Assembly (NCBI GenBank): GCA_036936605.1
Contig: JAUPFV010000004.1
Location: forward strand, 185,398,807-185,462,806
Length of the DNA: 64,000 bases
Reading direction: 5' to 3'
Origin: Limnanthes douglasii subsp. nivea
Lineage: Eukaryota > Streptophyta > Magnoliopsida > Brassicales > Limnanthaceae
A program made the position numbers and the translations under genes. Below, piece by piece: positions 1 to 11,701 of the stretch (positions within the stretch are counted from its first letter, which is position 1; each line of letters opens with the position of its first letter). The notes under the pieces were generated by a model. That model did not search any database. It was not told the DNA's origin and saw only the letters and a list, made by a program, of their open reading frames with translations.

Positions 1-540
1 AGTTTGAGAGGTAAAGTAGTTAAATAATAAATACATATATAATTATATATATTATTAAGAAAACAAAACATAATTTTAATAAAAAAATCAATCATCAAGT
101 AATAAATTTTTATTTTATTTATAATAAATAATATATATCTCATGGAAGAAATTCAAAAGTACGAGTATGAGTATCACTCCACTAATTACTGTATTTGATA
201 TATTCATATTTTTATTCTATAATTTACAAAAACCTAAAATCAGATCCGAATATTTATTCGATCATCAGTAGTATTTAATCATGATCATTGTGACGAGAAA
301 AAATATCTAATCATAGTTTTAGCTAATGAATCATCTACCATATAAAAAGATAAGATATCATTTTTATATATTTTGTTAAAACTTTAACTTTCGTCAAATA
401 AAATCGTTTTTGATAAAACTATTATATTTTAGTTAAATATAATACTTACAGATAACATCAATTTAAGGATAAAAATTATCATAGTTGTATCGATCGATCA
501 TATTTGAATTTAATCTCGGTTTACTAATATTGTTGGTTCA
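1..540. other. AT-rich DNA, nothing recognised
   Basis: I see no coding motif, RNA gene or clear repeat here. It may be the decayed end of the minus-strand gypsy relic that follows, or older intergenic sequence. Confidence 0.5.
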
Positions 541-879
541 AAAACCAGAATAATGAATGAAACTATGACCAATTTTCAAACGCTCCCAAATATGTGAGAG
601 GACGTATCTTGCATAACTTGATTAAAGTTTGATTATAAAATATTTGGCTACTCTATTCAATACCAAATGTTTACTCATGTTCGAACGTAATTAAGAGTTT
701 TGGGCGTCCGTATTCTATTGGCCTAAGGTTTCGTTATTCATTAGTGAGATTACGTTTAATGATTAAGGCGCATTTCTCAAGGTAACCTTATTTTGATATA
801 TGAAAAATTGTTATTTTATTCGTTGTAACTTAGATGTGTGTTAGAGCACATTTTTGTTCTAAACAAGACTAATCAACTT

Positions 880-1060
880 TCTTGTGTTCCAGTGCATAGA
901 TGTATTGTGAATGGTATTGACAAAATGCTAGCATGTATCATGTTGATTGACCAAATTTTGAGCACTGGTCATGATTTTTGGATAGTAGCATCCCATTAGC
1001 ATAATAATCAGATGTAAAGTCTTACGGTTGCAGTGAGCCGACCTTCTTTACCGTGGAGTT
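880..1060 (-). pseudogene. Integrase zinc-binding fragment of Tat-A
   Basis: The minus strand reads GCYYPKIMTSAQNLVNQ and then HDTC, followed after a stop by FVNTIH. This parallels the Tat integrase zinc region, GYYWPTMxxDAxxxVxxCDxCQ. One expected Cys is replaced by His. It lies in the expected order downstream of the aRNH fragment. Integrase core residues further left could not be recognised. Confidence 0.5.
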
Positions 1061-1362
1061 TATAGAGCATAAAATATGATTCATTGGGATTGAGATATGA
1101 AATAATAATTTGATTTAGTCCATATCAATATGTTGTTCCTCCTAATGTCACAAACTTGCTAGAACATATTTTAATTTTACGAGCCATAACCTTGTCTAAT
1201 GGTAAGCTATCGGTGATGAGGTAGTCTTATTTGTGTGCTATATTATAATTTTTAGATATTAAATCAAGTTGTTTTCTTACGCTTCCTATTAGAAGAGGGA
1301 ATAGTTTATCGATCATTAGGAGTAGCTCAGTAACTTTACTTTATGTCATCTGTTGAAATCTT

Positions 1363-1650
1363 TCAGCCCGAGTCCCATGATTGGAGCTTCATCATATTCC
1401 TCATTGTTAGAGACCTAAAATGGAAATTGTGTGGCATGGTGCATTGTTTCGCACATAAAGTGATGTTAATTAGATCGTAATATAGATGAATCAATCCTCT
1501 ATTAGTCCAAATAACCCACTTTGGGATCAACTTATTAACAAATAGAATGAGTCTCTTTGTTTGAAACTCAATTATAAAATTTATCGCTAATTGTCTCTTG
1601 ATTGATATTATTGAATCAAATATTATATCAAAATCTATTGATTCCACTAA
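1363..1650 (-). pseudogene. Second RNase H (aRNH-type) fragment of Tat-A
   Basis: A 94-codon open stretch contains IDFDIIFDS, then LAINFIIEF, then PKWVIWTN. This resembles the bridge of Tat elements (FDIxYxPRTAIKGQALADF) followed by the start of the second RNase H (WxLxTDG). A frame change near 1400 reveals SNNEEYDEAPIMGLG, matching the NNEAEYEALIxGL signature of that domain. The catalytic Asp of the TDG motif reads Asn-Arg here, so activity is lost even without the frameshift. Confidence 0.6.
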
Positions 1651-2089
1651 TCATCGGGTTAGATGTCCAAATATGTTGGGTTTCTAAAGTATGTCTTGAA
1701 GCCTAAAAAAAAATCAAATTGTTCTATCTTTATAGCAGGAATATGCAGGACGAATGTAATTTGTTTTAACCGAAGATATACGATCTTGGCATTGAGAAAC
1801 ATTTTTCTTACAAAATATTAACTAATAAGATTTTTCTGTTAAAACTTTATGATGATGACACCTACTATATAATAAAAAAATTACAGCATAAAGATAAAGT
1901 TATTCACCCTGAACAAGGTTTAATATAACTTTAATAAATGATATATGTTTTTTTGTTGAAATCTTATTCGCACTTTTAGACCAATGAAAATATTATGCAA
2001 TTTTCAATACCTTGATTAAATGAAAACACTTATTTAATTAACCGAAGATGAACCTATTCAAATATGCTAGTCTTTATGCCATAGCTTAA

Positions 2090-2450
2090 AGTTGTATATA
2101 ATAAACTTATATTCCACTTTTCTAAACAAGTAAGCAAGGAACTTACTATAATATATCTAGATGGTAATTTTCTCTAGCTTTAAATTTAAGCTAACGACCT
2201 ATAAATTTTTAAAGAACTCGATGAGGTCAAGAATATGATATGAGTCACATGAACGTTTTACCAATATATCATCTATGCAGACATTCATATGACAACCGAG
2301 ATGATTTGAAAAAATCTCTTTCACCAGTCTCTGATAGACCCTATTCCATTTTATTGTCGGAACGATATTACTTTATAACAAACTATTCGAATTTGATTGT
2401 TACATGAGGTAGCATACACCTATTAATCAATCCTCGTAATAGGAACGAGT
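2090..2450 (-). pseudogene. Reverse transcriptase fragment of Tat-A
   Basis: The minus-strand reading gives YQRLVKEIF, then a short spacer, then VCIDDILVK at 2259-2282. After that come HILDLIEFF, a stop, LNLKLEKIT and finally FLAYLF. This is the palm-domain order of Tat/Athila RT, whose consensus ends in YVDDMLVKS, LNPEKC and FLGY. Both catalytic aspartates are present, but the first motif residue is Cys instead of Tyr. At least one stop (before VVSLNLKLE) and frameshifts rule out function. Sequence nearer 2480 resembles the PLPRIDQL block just upstream of the catalytic motif. Confidence 0.65.
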
Positions 2451-2486
2451 CTTTTATACATGTTTTTTTTACATTTATCTTTTTCT

Positions 2487-2640
2487 AGAAAAAAGAACAG
2501 CTTAGATCACTCAAATCGGTTATCTACCTCTGCCATACGGGGTAATACGCCTATATGTTGTATATTATTCAGGTGATCTACTTCTGCCATAATAGTCTTT
2601 GCATTCTAAAAAAAATAACAGCTTAGATCACTCAAATCGG
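2487..2640. repeat. Direct duplication with 121-bp period
   Basis: A 24-nt block beginning AACAGCTTAGATC occurs at 2496-2519 and again at 2617-2640, and the poly(A)-like run before it is also repeated. A second related pair (TATCTACCTCTGCCATA and GATCTACTTCTGCCATA) lies between them. The repeat sits in the gap between Tat-A and the copia relic. Confidence 0.75.
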
Positions 2641-2689
2641 AAATAATGGCGGTACAATAATATTAGACAGATCTAACTTTATGTTATCA

Positions 2690-3545
2690 AGAGTTATGAT
2701 CATCCATGTCATTAAGGGAAATCTCAAATTTTCTCATATCCCAAGTGATTTATTTTGTCCTCCTAAAATTATTTTTGACTACGTTGGAAATTTGATCTAA
2801 AACCCTTCTTATAAAGAGTGGTACTTCATGGAGCAACTCTTATTTGGGTGGTTATTCACCACCATATCCCTCGAAATAACAGCTCAACTACTAGACCAAA
2901 AATCTACCAAAAGGTTCGTGGGATGCCTTATCTAGGCTCTCTGGCTCACAAACTAGAGCTGAGGTCACTAACTATAAGAGTGAGTTTAAACAAACAAGAA
3001 AGGAATGACAAACTATGAAGGTTTATTTGGCCGAAGATGAAGTCTATTATTGACAATCTGGTTTTGGCAGAATCAACTGTCACTATTGAGGACTTAGGTT
3101 CACAAGTCATTGTTGGCTTGGACTCAAAATACACCCATATGGTGGTGAGTCTAGCAAAAAAGAAGATTTTCAATTGGGTTGTTTACAGACCTCTTTACTG
3201 ACTTTTGACAGCAGACTTGATCAATTATCTAGTCTATAATCATCTATGGCTAATTTGACTCTAACAACTAATAATAATAGCTCAAATAAAGAAGACAACA
3301 AATCTCAATCTGGTAATAACAGTACCTATGCAAACGGTTATGGTTCTTACTCTAGGGCTAGGGTCGTGGATATAAAGGTAGAAATCACAATAAAAACAAA
3401 GGTAGATACAACAATACTTGCAAGGGACACGGAGGAAAATATTCCCCAAATAGACTAAATCTCCAAATTTTTGGCATGTATGGTAATGCTGCTACAACTT
3501 GTTATTATAGGGATGATCCAGCTACAATGGGAAATATACCTTGTG
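2690..3545 (+). pseudogene. Copia gag with decayed zinc knuckle
   Basis: Fragments in shifting frames give TRAEVTNYKSEFKQTRKE, then MKSIIDNLVLAES, then SQVIVGLDSKYTHMVVSLA. This is the UBN2/retrotran_gag_2 pattern of plant copia gag. A basic Asn-rich tail (3246-3458) precedes LQIFGMYGNAATTCYYR at about 3462-3515, a relic of the CX2CX4HX4C knuckle in which two Cys and the His have been replaced. The gene is non-functional. Confidence 0.75.
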
Positions 3546-3599
3546 AATAATAACAACAAAATGGTCAGATTGATTTAAGTGCCTTCCTAGTAAATCATG

Positions 3600-4180
3600 A
3601 CACCAATAATGATACAAAATGATAAGTAGATTCTGGAGAAATACATCATGTTACTCACAACCCAAGCATGATAAGTCAAAGGGCTGACTATGGAGGTAAT
3701 GTTTATGTTAAAGTTGGTAATCGTCAAAATTGTCTAATTGAGAGAGTATGAAACTCTAGCATTCCTGTAGTTGACAACATGCATCTGACTCTTAAAAATA
3801 TCTTACATGTTCCCACCATCTCTAAGCATTTGATGTGTTTCTCTCAATTAACCTCTGCAAATTTTGTTTATGTTGAATACTCTAAAGACTTTTGTTTTGT
3901 TAAGGATTTGGTCATAGGGAGGACTATGTTAACATGAAGATCTAAAAAAGGACTCTACTGCATTGACAAGTCACATAAATTTCAAAATTATAGTCCCAAT
4001 CTTCTTGTATATGAGTTAGTCCTAAGTAATGGAGATTATATATAAAAAACAGAGGACTGGCTCATGATATTAGGCCATCTCTTTTTTCAAGTTTTATCCA
4101 AGATTATAAAGCAATGTAATGTTGTTGATGTTAATGAAAGGTCTACATTTTTTCACTATTATCATCTTGTAAAGTCTCAT
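3600..4180 (+). pseudogene. Copia protease and GAG-pre-integrase
   Basis: VDSGEIHHVTHNPS near 3629-3670 matches the copia protease site WxxDSGATxHxT with the catalytic DSG retained. Downstream come ILHVPTISKHLMCFSQL and a GLYCI block, then LMILGHLFFQVLSKII. The last is the GAG-pre-integrase motif LGHPSxxVL without its usual WHxRLGH histidine. Stops interrupt the reading (for example near 3751 and 3937). Confidence 0.75.
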
Positions 4181-4194
4181 AGACTGTCATATCT

Positions 4195-4790
4195 CATATC
4201 TACGTATCATACAACAACTATCCTAAACCTAATTCACACAAACATGTGGTGACCTACTCCAATTTCAACCAAATATAGTTTTGAATATTACATCTTGTTT
4301 TATATAATTTTTCAAGATTCTCATAGTTTTATTTTTTTTAAACTAAAAGTGATTCTTTGAAAACATTTTTACAGTTTTTAAAAAATGATATAGAATTTTT
4401 TTGAAAGAAAAATCAAAATACTGCAGACTGATGGTGGTGGTAAGTACCAAAATTCTCTACTTCCTACCACAAAATTTGGTAGTCAGTTAAGACGTTCATG
4501 TATACACTCTCTGCTCAAAAGGTAGGGATGAGAGAAAGCATAGACATATATTTGAGTCTGACCTTACTCTGGTTTGATGCTTATTCTTTAGAAAGTATAT
4601 TCTAAGCTACATAATTACTATTTTCAAAAAGTATGTGGATGTTCCTGCTGTCCTTGTTTAAAGTCATTTCAAAAACACAAATTTTAATTTCACCGTATTA
4701 AATATATTTTCCTCTTATACAATACTACTCACAAGGGGTATAAGTTCTTAGCACACTCTGGTAAAATTTGATATTTCTATACATATAATT
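4195..4790 (+). pseudogene. Copia integrase core, heavily decayed
   Basis: LNLIHTNMW (consensus LExIHxDxxGP), SFEYYILF, LQTDGGGKYQN (second catalytic Asp block) and YKFLAHSGK are recognisable in order. The first Asp (HTD) reads HTN, so the catalytic triad is broken. Several frameshifts separate the blocks. Confidence 0.7.
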
Positions 4791-4794
4791 TTCA

Positions 4795-5399
4795 ATGAAC
4801 TTGAATTTCCATGTGCCAAACAGTTGTTACAACTTGCTCAAAATCAATATTTTAATGATTATCTTAGTTCAAATTGGTTTTCTAGTTTTCTTAGTCTTGA
4901 TCCTATGGCCTAGGATTCAGTGCAATGCAGTATGCCTAAAACTATTAATGACGGAGACTTACTTGGTTATTGTCCTACTGTCTTGCCAAATGCATCATTA
5001 CAGTCAGATCATTTTTATCCTTGTGATTCTACACCTTTTCTTATACTATAACAATCTCAAGAGATTAGAAATAAATCATTAGTGAATTTAAACACTCAAA
5101 TACAACTTTCACCTCCCTCTCAAGTCATTGTGTACACTAGACCAAACACTGCACTTAAATCTCTCAAACTTTACATTGATCATACTTTCCCTATTCATTT
5201 GATACTACCATCTTCCATAACTAATCTACAACCATCTAGTTCATATAACATATTTTTACCTATTGAAACTCTTCATCCTATGAATATTATCGGTAAATCT
5301 GGTGTTTCAAAACCCAAAAATATATTTACAAACTTACAACTACCTCTACATGTTTGCCTAGAGAAATTTCTACTTTCAAAGAGGCAGTTTTTATTCTAA
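4795..5399 (+). pseudogene. Copia integrase-RT hinge
   Basis: This Ser/Pro/Thr-rich stretch lies between integrase and RT. Near its end it reads HPMNIIGKSGVSKPK, close to the copia hinge motif HPMxTRxKxGIxKPK that marks the approach to RVT_2. It continues an open frame at 5082-5399 and ends at TAA. Another frame at 4795-5082 is not the coding frame; the copia frame there reads FNELEFPCAKQLLQ. Confidence 0.6.
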
Positions 5400-5460
5400 T
5401 TGGCTGAGTGCAGTGCACAAAAAAATCAAAACTCTTTTGTCCAATAATTATTGAAATTTA

Positions 5461-6115
5461 GTGCTTTGGCTGCATATTATGATTTTTGCTGGTTTTAAGT
5501 GGGTTTACAAGGTCAAACATGGTGATGATCGCTTTGTTCAAATGTTTAAAGCTCGTGTGGTGGGTAAGGGTTTTCACCAATGTCATGGTGTTAATTTTGA
5601 TAAGACTTTATGTTTAGTTGTTAAGACTTCTACCATAAGACTCATTCTGAGAATTACTGTATCAAAAGACTGGATAACACGCCAAATTGATATCAACAAT
5701 GTTTGGTTACGTGGATCTCTTAATGAGAAAGCTTACATGGACCAACCTCAAGGGTTTTTAGATCTTTTGAAGCCACAATATGTGTACAAGCTTAACAAAT
5801 CTATCTACATATTGAAGCATGCATCCCATGCTTGGTATTTAAAGCTATGTGAAGTCTTGGTTAGCTGGGATTTCCAAAACTCTAAGGTAGACAATTCAAT
5901 GTTCTTCTATGTGACTAAACTAGAAACTTTTATTCTACTGATCTATGTTGATGACATAATATTCAGTACACCTAACTCTTCACACAAGTTCATCACACAA
6001 CTCAACACAAGTTTCTCTCTTAAAGACATGGGTAATCTTCATATATTCCTAAGAATAGAAGTAATCAGGGATTCTACTGGATTGTACTTAACATAGGAAC
6101 GTTATATAAAGAACA
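5461..6115 (+). pseudogene. Copia reverse transcriptase (RVT_2), 3'-truncated
   Basis: The open frame encodes FKWVYKVKHGDD, FKARVVGKGF, RQIDINNVWLRGSL, EKAYMDQPQGF, the catalytic box LLIYVDDIIF with the Asp pair at about 5950-5955, and SLKDMGNLHIFL. These are the RVT_2 blocks in order. A stop at 6094-6096 follows GLYLT; the next frame positions read ERYIKNIL, the normal continuation. After that the sequence switches into LINE-1, so the C-terminal RT and RNase H are absent. Confidence 0.9.
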
Positions 6116-6131
6116 TTCTTACCAATGTTCT

Positions 6132-6857
6132 TGGAAGGCTTGTCTTTCAGGATACTTTCTCAATCAGCCTTCCAATCTTGCTTTTCTTAAGGCTAACGTG
6201 GAATCACTATGGAAAAGATTTGGACTTTTGGAATTCAAACCTCTCCTCGATGGCTACTTCCTCTTCAAATTTGGTTCTGAGGAGATGACTAAAAAGGTTC
6301 TGGAGGAAGCCCCTTGGCATTTCGGGGGTCATCTAATGATTCTGAAAATTTGGGAGCCTCTTACCTCCCTTATCAAAGATCCCCACTCGGAAATACCAAT
6401 TTGGGTTAAGGTATTTAACCTCCCTCTTGAGCTATAGACTGTTGTAGGCTTCATCAATATAAGTTTGGTTATTGGAACTCCTCTCTATGTGGATCATCAG
6501 ACTGAGAGGAAGGAAAAGCTTCGATTTTCTCGAATTTGTATCATGATCAAAGCGGGTCTCCCAATCCGATATGAGCTTACCTTCAAAATCAAAGGCAAAT
6601 CCATCACGATCTCCTTCGAATACCAGGGTCTCCCTCCTCAATGTGCAAATTGCATAGTCTTTGGGCACCCTACTCGCCAGTGTACAAAAGAGCCTCTCAA
6701 GCTCCTCCCTTTTCCTACCGAGACTACATCATCCGAGGAAGATCCCTATGAGATTGACCCCGAGGTGGACTCTAGACTTCCATCTATCTCTGAGAATAGA
6801 GAAGTGGAGACCAGAGAGGAGGTGGATTCGCCCCCAAAAGAATGTGTACGGATGTAG
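6132..6857 (+). pseudogene. LINE-1 ORF1 (DUF4283 and CCHC knuckle)
   Basis: The frame reads from about 6132 without a start codon, giving LSGYFLNQPSNLAFLKANV, VLEEAPWHFGGHLMILKIW and PIWVKVFNLPLEL, the DUF4283 pattern of plant L1 ORF1 (nucleic-acid binding). A Trp codon has become TAG at 6435-6437, and the same frame then continues. The knuckle CANCIVFGHPTRQC lies at about 6642-6685 and is intact (CX2CX4HX4C). An acidic Ser/Glu-rich tail ends at TAG 6855-6857. Apart from the missing N-terminus, the single nonsense codon is the only visible defect. Confidence 0.85.
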
Positions 6858-6928
6858 CTAAAGAGAAGGGCAAAAAGGTAATGTCCTCCGACAGGACCAT
6901 CAGCTGATTCACTATAAGTCTCTTATTT

Positions 6929-9900
6929 ATGAATATTGCTTATTGGAATGTGCGTGGTCTTAATGACCCGATTAGACAAAAGGATGCCACTAATTTTATT
7001 ATTAGTAATCATATATCCTTGATTGTTCTAGTAGAAACTAAAGTTCAACTTCCGAATGTCGATTCGATAATCAGAAGAATGGTCCTGTTCTGGCATGTGA
7101 CCACCAACCACAAGTCTTACCCTTTAGGTAGAATTTGGATCACTTGGAACCCTAGTGTTATTACAATTACTAGGATCTCCCAATCTCCTTAGTTCATTCC
7201 CTCTATGGCCACTTATCATAACTATAAAGCTTCCTTCAAGCTTACTCAGATCTATGCTTTTAACGAAGCTCAAGAACGCATTTTGCTTTGGAATGACCTT
7301 ATAGTCATCTCTAATCAGGACAATCACATCCCCTGTGTCTCCCTTGGGGATTTGAATGCTATCTGCCACCCAGATGAGCGTCATGGTTCTTCTGATTCTT
7401 GGTCTTCAACAATCGACGATTTCAACAATTGCTGCTATCGTTGTGAGCTTAGTGACCTTCGATCATCTGGCTTTCCTTTCACCTGGATCAACAAACAACC
7501 AGACCACCCTATCCTATCCAAAATTGACCGTGTTATGGTCAACCCTGATTGGGACGATCTTTTCCCTATGTCCCATGTCCACATAAGTTACTTTCGCACC
7601 TCTGATCACACCACTGTTACTCTCAATCTCGGGCTTCCCCGCCCAAGACGAAAAAAGCCTTTCCCTTACTTCAACATGTGGCAATCTCATCCCCTTTTCA
7701 AGGATTTAGTTACCAATTGCTGGAATTCCCCTATTTCTTCCTCTGGGATGTCGATGGTCTCTGAAAAACTAAAGCGTTTGCAAACTACCTTAGCTTTGTT
7801 AAATCATAAAGAGTTTAGTGACATTACCTCCAGAGCCAATAATGCTCAAAAGTCTTGTTCGAGGCTCAATCTAGATTAGCCTCCGACCCTCTAAACCCTA
7901 GACTGGTTAGAAATGAATCGAAGGCTTCCGATTCATTCATTTTTCTAAGTCGAGCTGAAGAATCTTTCTTGAAGCAGAAATCTAGAGAAAATTGGATTCA
8001 ACTGGGCGATAGGAACACTAAATTTTTCCACAAAAGTATTAAAGCCCGCCTATTTTGCAATAAAATCATCTCGATTTCAAATGGTCAAGGTGACACTGTT
8101 TCCTCCCCGACGAATGTGTCAAAAGTTTTTGTTAACTTTTTCGAAAAGACCCTTGGCACCAAGCATTCTGCTGTCTACCCCGGGCTAGAAAAAGTCTCCT
8201 CTCTTATCTGTTCTAAAGCCAATCCCGCTGATAGAGATTTTATGATCCGTGATATTTCATGCGCGGAAATTACATCTGCTCTACACAGTATAGATAGCGA
8301 TAAATCTTCGGGCCTTGATGGCTTTAACTCTAGTTTCTTCAAAACTTCTTGGGATATCGTTGGCCCCGACATCTGCAAAAGGGTTCAAGATTTCTTCCTC
8401 TCTGGCACGCTAATCGAATCTTGGAACTCCACCTCTATATCCCTTATCCCTAAAACAGACTCGCCTTCTTCGCCTGCTGAATTTAGACCAATTGCTTTAT
8501 GCAACGTGGTCTATAAAATCATCTCCAAAATTCTGGTTAATAGAATTAAAGTCTCCTTTCCTTATCTTATCGACTCCTCTCAATCAGCCTTCGTCTCTGG
8601 TAGAAATATATTCGATAATATTCTCTTCTCCCAAGAGCTTCTTAAAGGTTATCATAACAATGGGAGAGGCAAACGGATTGCCCTAAAAATTGATTTAATG
8701 AAAGCCTTTTATAATGTTCGTTGGCATCTTATTCTGGACGTTCTTGTTGCGATGCATTTTCCTGAGAAAATAATTTCTTGGATTGTCAAATGTATCTCCT
8801 CCCCCTCCTACTCCATTATTATTAATGGAGACCTTCATGGAAATTTTAAAGGCAAAAAAGTTCTGAGACAAGGTGATCCTCTGTCCCCTCTTCTTTTCGT
8901 ACTTGTAATGCAAGTGATTTTCGGCATCCTCAAAGAAAAAAGTCTTAATGAGAATTTCTGTTTCCACTGGAAATGCCACAAGCAAAAAATCATCAACCTC
9001 TGCTTCGCAGACGATCTGATGATTTTTTGTCACGGTGATGCCCTCTCTCTAAACCTCATTAAAGAGGCCATGGACGACTTCTTTCTCCTCTCCGGTCTTA
9101 AAGTCAATCCTTCTAAAAGTCATATCTTTTTCTCCGGCATTGACAATCATCTTCGATTAGACATTTTGCCCATTATGAGTTTCCCTGAAGGTACCCTCCC
9201 GGTTAAATATTTAGGAGTCCCTCTCCTTACTGGTAGACTAACCCATTTGGACTGTCGCCCCCTACTGCACAAAATAACCTCTAGAATTGAATCTTGGACC
9301 GCTAAGCATCTCTCTTATGCAGGTTGGCTTCAATTAATTAAATATGTTCTATTTTCGGGTCAGGTATATTGGTCTTCGATCTTTATCCTTCCTTCTAGTA
9401 TAATTAAACAATTATCTCAGTACCTTCTGCGGTTCCTTTGGTCTGGTTCTATTTTGAAATCCCATGGGGCCAAGGTGGCATGGCCAATCATTACCACTCC
9501 TTATAAAGAGGGCGGCCTTGGGATTCTGGATTTAAAAACCTGGAATCAGGAGGCCGTCCTTAAACACCTTTGGTCCATTGTAAGTAATAAATCCCAACCT
9601 CTCTGGTGTGACTGGATCAGATCGGAAAAGATTAAAAATAAAAGTTTTTGGGATATATCCTACGGATCCTCTCCCTCTTGGATTTGGAGGAAAATCCTCC
9701 GTCTTCGACCTTTGGCTTGTAAAATTTTCAGGGTTGCAATAAGAAATGGTCATAATACTTCCTTCTGGCACGACCCGTGGCTCCTATCCTCGTCACTGGG
9801 CAAACCACTATGGCTCAGATTTAATTTCTGACTCTCGGATGGGAAATAACCTCAAAGTTTCGGACATCATCACCAATGGAGAATGGAACTGGCCGGCCAA

Positions 9901-10630
9901 TTTGAGATCGTCTAGAGCTCCTAGTCAGAATCGTTTGGATGAAATCAACAGACTAATCCTCTCTCTCCCTCAGCCAAGCATTCTTTTGATGGATTTTCCT
10001 TTCTGGACTGCGAAGGAGGGATGCCTCATTTTCAACATCAAAGACACGTACAATGTTATTCGAGAGCCTGCCCTAACCGTGGGGTGGGCGGGGTTAGTAT
10101 GGAATAAATACAACATTCCAAGCCACTCCTTTATATCTTGGCTTGCTATTAAAGGCAAACTTGTCACTAGAGACAAGCTTACAAGTTGGGGGTACAATAC
10201 CCCAACTGAGTGCCGTCTCTGCTCCTCTGATTTGGAAACTATATCTCATATCCTTTTTAATGTAGTTTCACTCAGAGTATCTGGAATGCGACAAGTAATA
10301 AACTTGGCTTCCCATTCCAAACCTTGAGCTGGCAATCTTGGAATCTTAAGGCTTCAAGATGGTCAAATATACGTGACCATTGAATTTGGCGCGCGTGTTT
10401 CAACGCGATCGTTTACCACGTTTGGAAGGAGCGAAATTCAAGAATTTTTGGATATGCTCCCGCTTTAGCACCCTCAATCTCTTACCATATCTTATCGGAT
10501 CTTCGATATAGATTTCATGGTACCAAGATTGTCTGGCCGACGTGGTTGGTTACTTTCTATCTTAATTTATTTTATTATTTTTTCATTGTTTCAGGTGACC
10601 TCCTTTTTGGACTGGAGCATGGACGCTGAC
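6929..10630 (+). pseudogene. LINE-1 ORF2 (endonuclease, RT, zf-RVT)
   Basis: ORF2 starts at ATG 6929, 71 nt after ORF1, with MNIAYWNVRGLNDPIRQ (endonuclease start) and VETK. A stop lies at 7190-7192, then the same frame gives CVSLGDLNAI and SDHTTVTL, the catalytic blocks. A frameshift near 7860 leads to the 658-codon RT stretch with SSGLDGF, ALCNVVYKIISKIL, QSAFVSGR, LRQGDPLSPLLF and FADDLMIF. A second frameshift near 9800 and a third near 10260 follow. The C-terminal WLAIKGKLVTRDKLTSWG and CRLC...ETISHI zinc motif is present, then VWKERNSRIF, typical of the plant L1 terminus. A TGA at 10381-10383 is a further defect. The product would nick target DNA and prime reverse transcription, but this copy cannot. 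Confidence 0.9.
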
Positions 10631-10689
10631 TGATTACACCTGGAGTCTGCCTATGTTGTCGAGTAATCCTCACCACCCCTCGTCAGATT

Positions 10690-11543
10690 TATTTATCAGG
10701 TGGGGATAGACCTAGTAGGTCCACTACTGACGGCAACCAGGGGGAGACAAACAATAGTCGTCGTAGTGGATTACTTCTCGAAGTGGGCCAAGGATGAGCC
10801 ATTATCATGAACAAATGCCACATATTTAGTTAAATTCATTTGGTTAAATATCTGTTGTCGATACGGGTCCCAAAAGGCTAACCATAGATAATGGGCCCCA
10901 ATTCGATAGCAGTGAAATGAAATAATTTTGCTCATCTCATTAAACTCAATAGTGCTTCTCGGCACCTTTTCACCCATAGACTAATGGTCAGGTCGAGGTT
11001 ACGAATAAGACAATAATCAATGGCCTCAAGAAAATTTTAAAGGGAAAGACCGAGAAATGGCTGAATTATTTACAATACGTGTTGTGGGCATACCGGACTA
11101 CACCCCGAACTACTACTTAAGAGTCACCTTACGCATTGGTGTACGATATGGATGCAGTAACCCCGGCAGAAATAATGTTCCCATATTTCAGAATCAGCCA
11201 TTACGAGAAATACAACAATGGTGAGGATCGACGCTTAGCCTTCGATTCGATTGAAGAGAAGCGAAATCGTGTTCATTTAAATTTATTACTCTATCAAACC
11301 TTGATGAAAAACAAGTACGCTTTGAAAGTCCGAAATAGATAATTTAAGATCGGTGAGAAGGTTCTGCAAAAACATTTCTTGCAGACGAAAGACAAAAGCC
11401 TTGGAAAGTTGGCTCCCAATTGGGAAGGACCCTACCAGGTGGTGGAAAAAATAAAGTCGAGGACATACAGATTGAAAAAACAGTTTGACCGAACTTTACG
11501 ACTGCCTTAGAATATCAAACATCTAAAGTTGTACTTGGAATGA
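10690..11543 (+). pseudogene. Tat-B integrase, core to C-terminus
   Basis: In shifting frames the plus strand gives DLVGPLLTATRGRQ, VVVDYFSKWAK (first catalytic Asp), then GPQFDS-like and [15 protein letters not shown] blocks (second Asp and Glu). These are followed by [55 protein letters not shown] and a final LKLYLE before TGA 11541-11543. The GKLxPNWEGPY and HLKxYY-like ending is characteristic of Tat/Athila integrase. Several frameshifts and stops (for example after PLS near 10808) make it non-functional. Confidence 0.85.
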
Positions 11544-11701
11544 ATTTGAACGTTTATCTTTTTATTTGTCATTTTATAAAACAATTTTGGTCGGGGCACA
11601 CTCTTTCCTACCCTAGTGGCGTGGGGAGGTTTTAATGAGGTGTCTATCGAAACCGATCTGTTTATTGAATTTGAATCCTTTTATTGATATATTGGCAGTA
11701 T

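Larger units (their letters stand above)
540..2480 (-). mobile_element. Degenerate Tat/Athila-like Ty3/gypsy pol relic (Tat-A)
   Basis: Read on the minus strand from 2480 downwards, this stretch passes in order through reverse transcriptase, the second (aRNH-type) RNase H and the integrase zinc-binding region, which is the order in plant Tat/Athila Pol. All parts carry stops and frameshifts. No LTR, PBS or gag was found, so this is an internal fragment. It lies head to head with the plus-strand copia relic that starts near 2690. The left limit is uncertain because similarity fades below about 850. The lineage call rests on the RT motif VCIDDILV and the paired RNase H arrangement. Confidence 0.6.
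2690..6115 (+). mobile_element. Degenerate Ty1/copia element, interior only
   Basis: The plus strand passes through gag with a zinc knuckle, protease, GAG-pre-integrase, integrase core, hinge and the RVT_2-type reverse transcriptase, the copia order (integrase before RT). The RT is cut off at about 6115 where LINE-1 begins, so RNase H and the 3' LTR are missing. No 5' LTR or PBS could be identified upstream of 2690. Many stops and frameshifts show an old copy. Confidence 0.85.
6132..10630 (+). mobile_element. LINE-1, plant L1-type retrotransposon, 5'-truncated
   Basis: Two consecutive reading frames match plant L1 elements. ORF1 has a DUF4283-like domain and a CCHC knuckle; ORF2 has an apurinic endonuclease, reverse transcriptase and a C-terminal zf-RVT region. 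The 5' end begins inside ORF1, directly against copia RT. No poly(A) tail is seen, and the 3' side passes into Tat integrase near 10630-10680, so both ends are truncated or overwritten. With only a few stops and frameshifts, this is the best preserved LINE in the window. Confidence 0.9.

Noticed and set aside
8695..9033. Minus-strand 112-codon frame inside LINE-1
   Set aside because: Shadow of the LINE reverse transcriptase on the plus strand.
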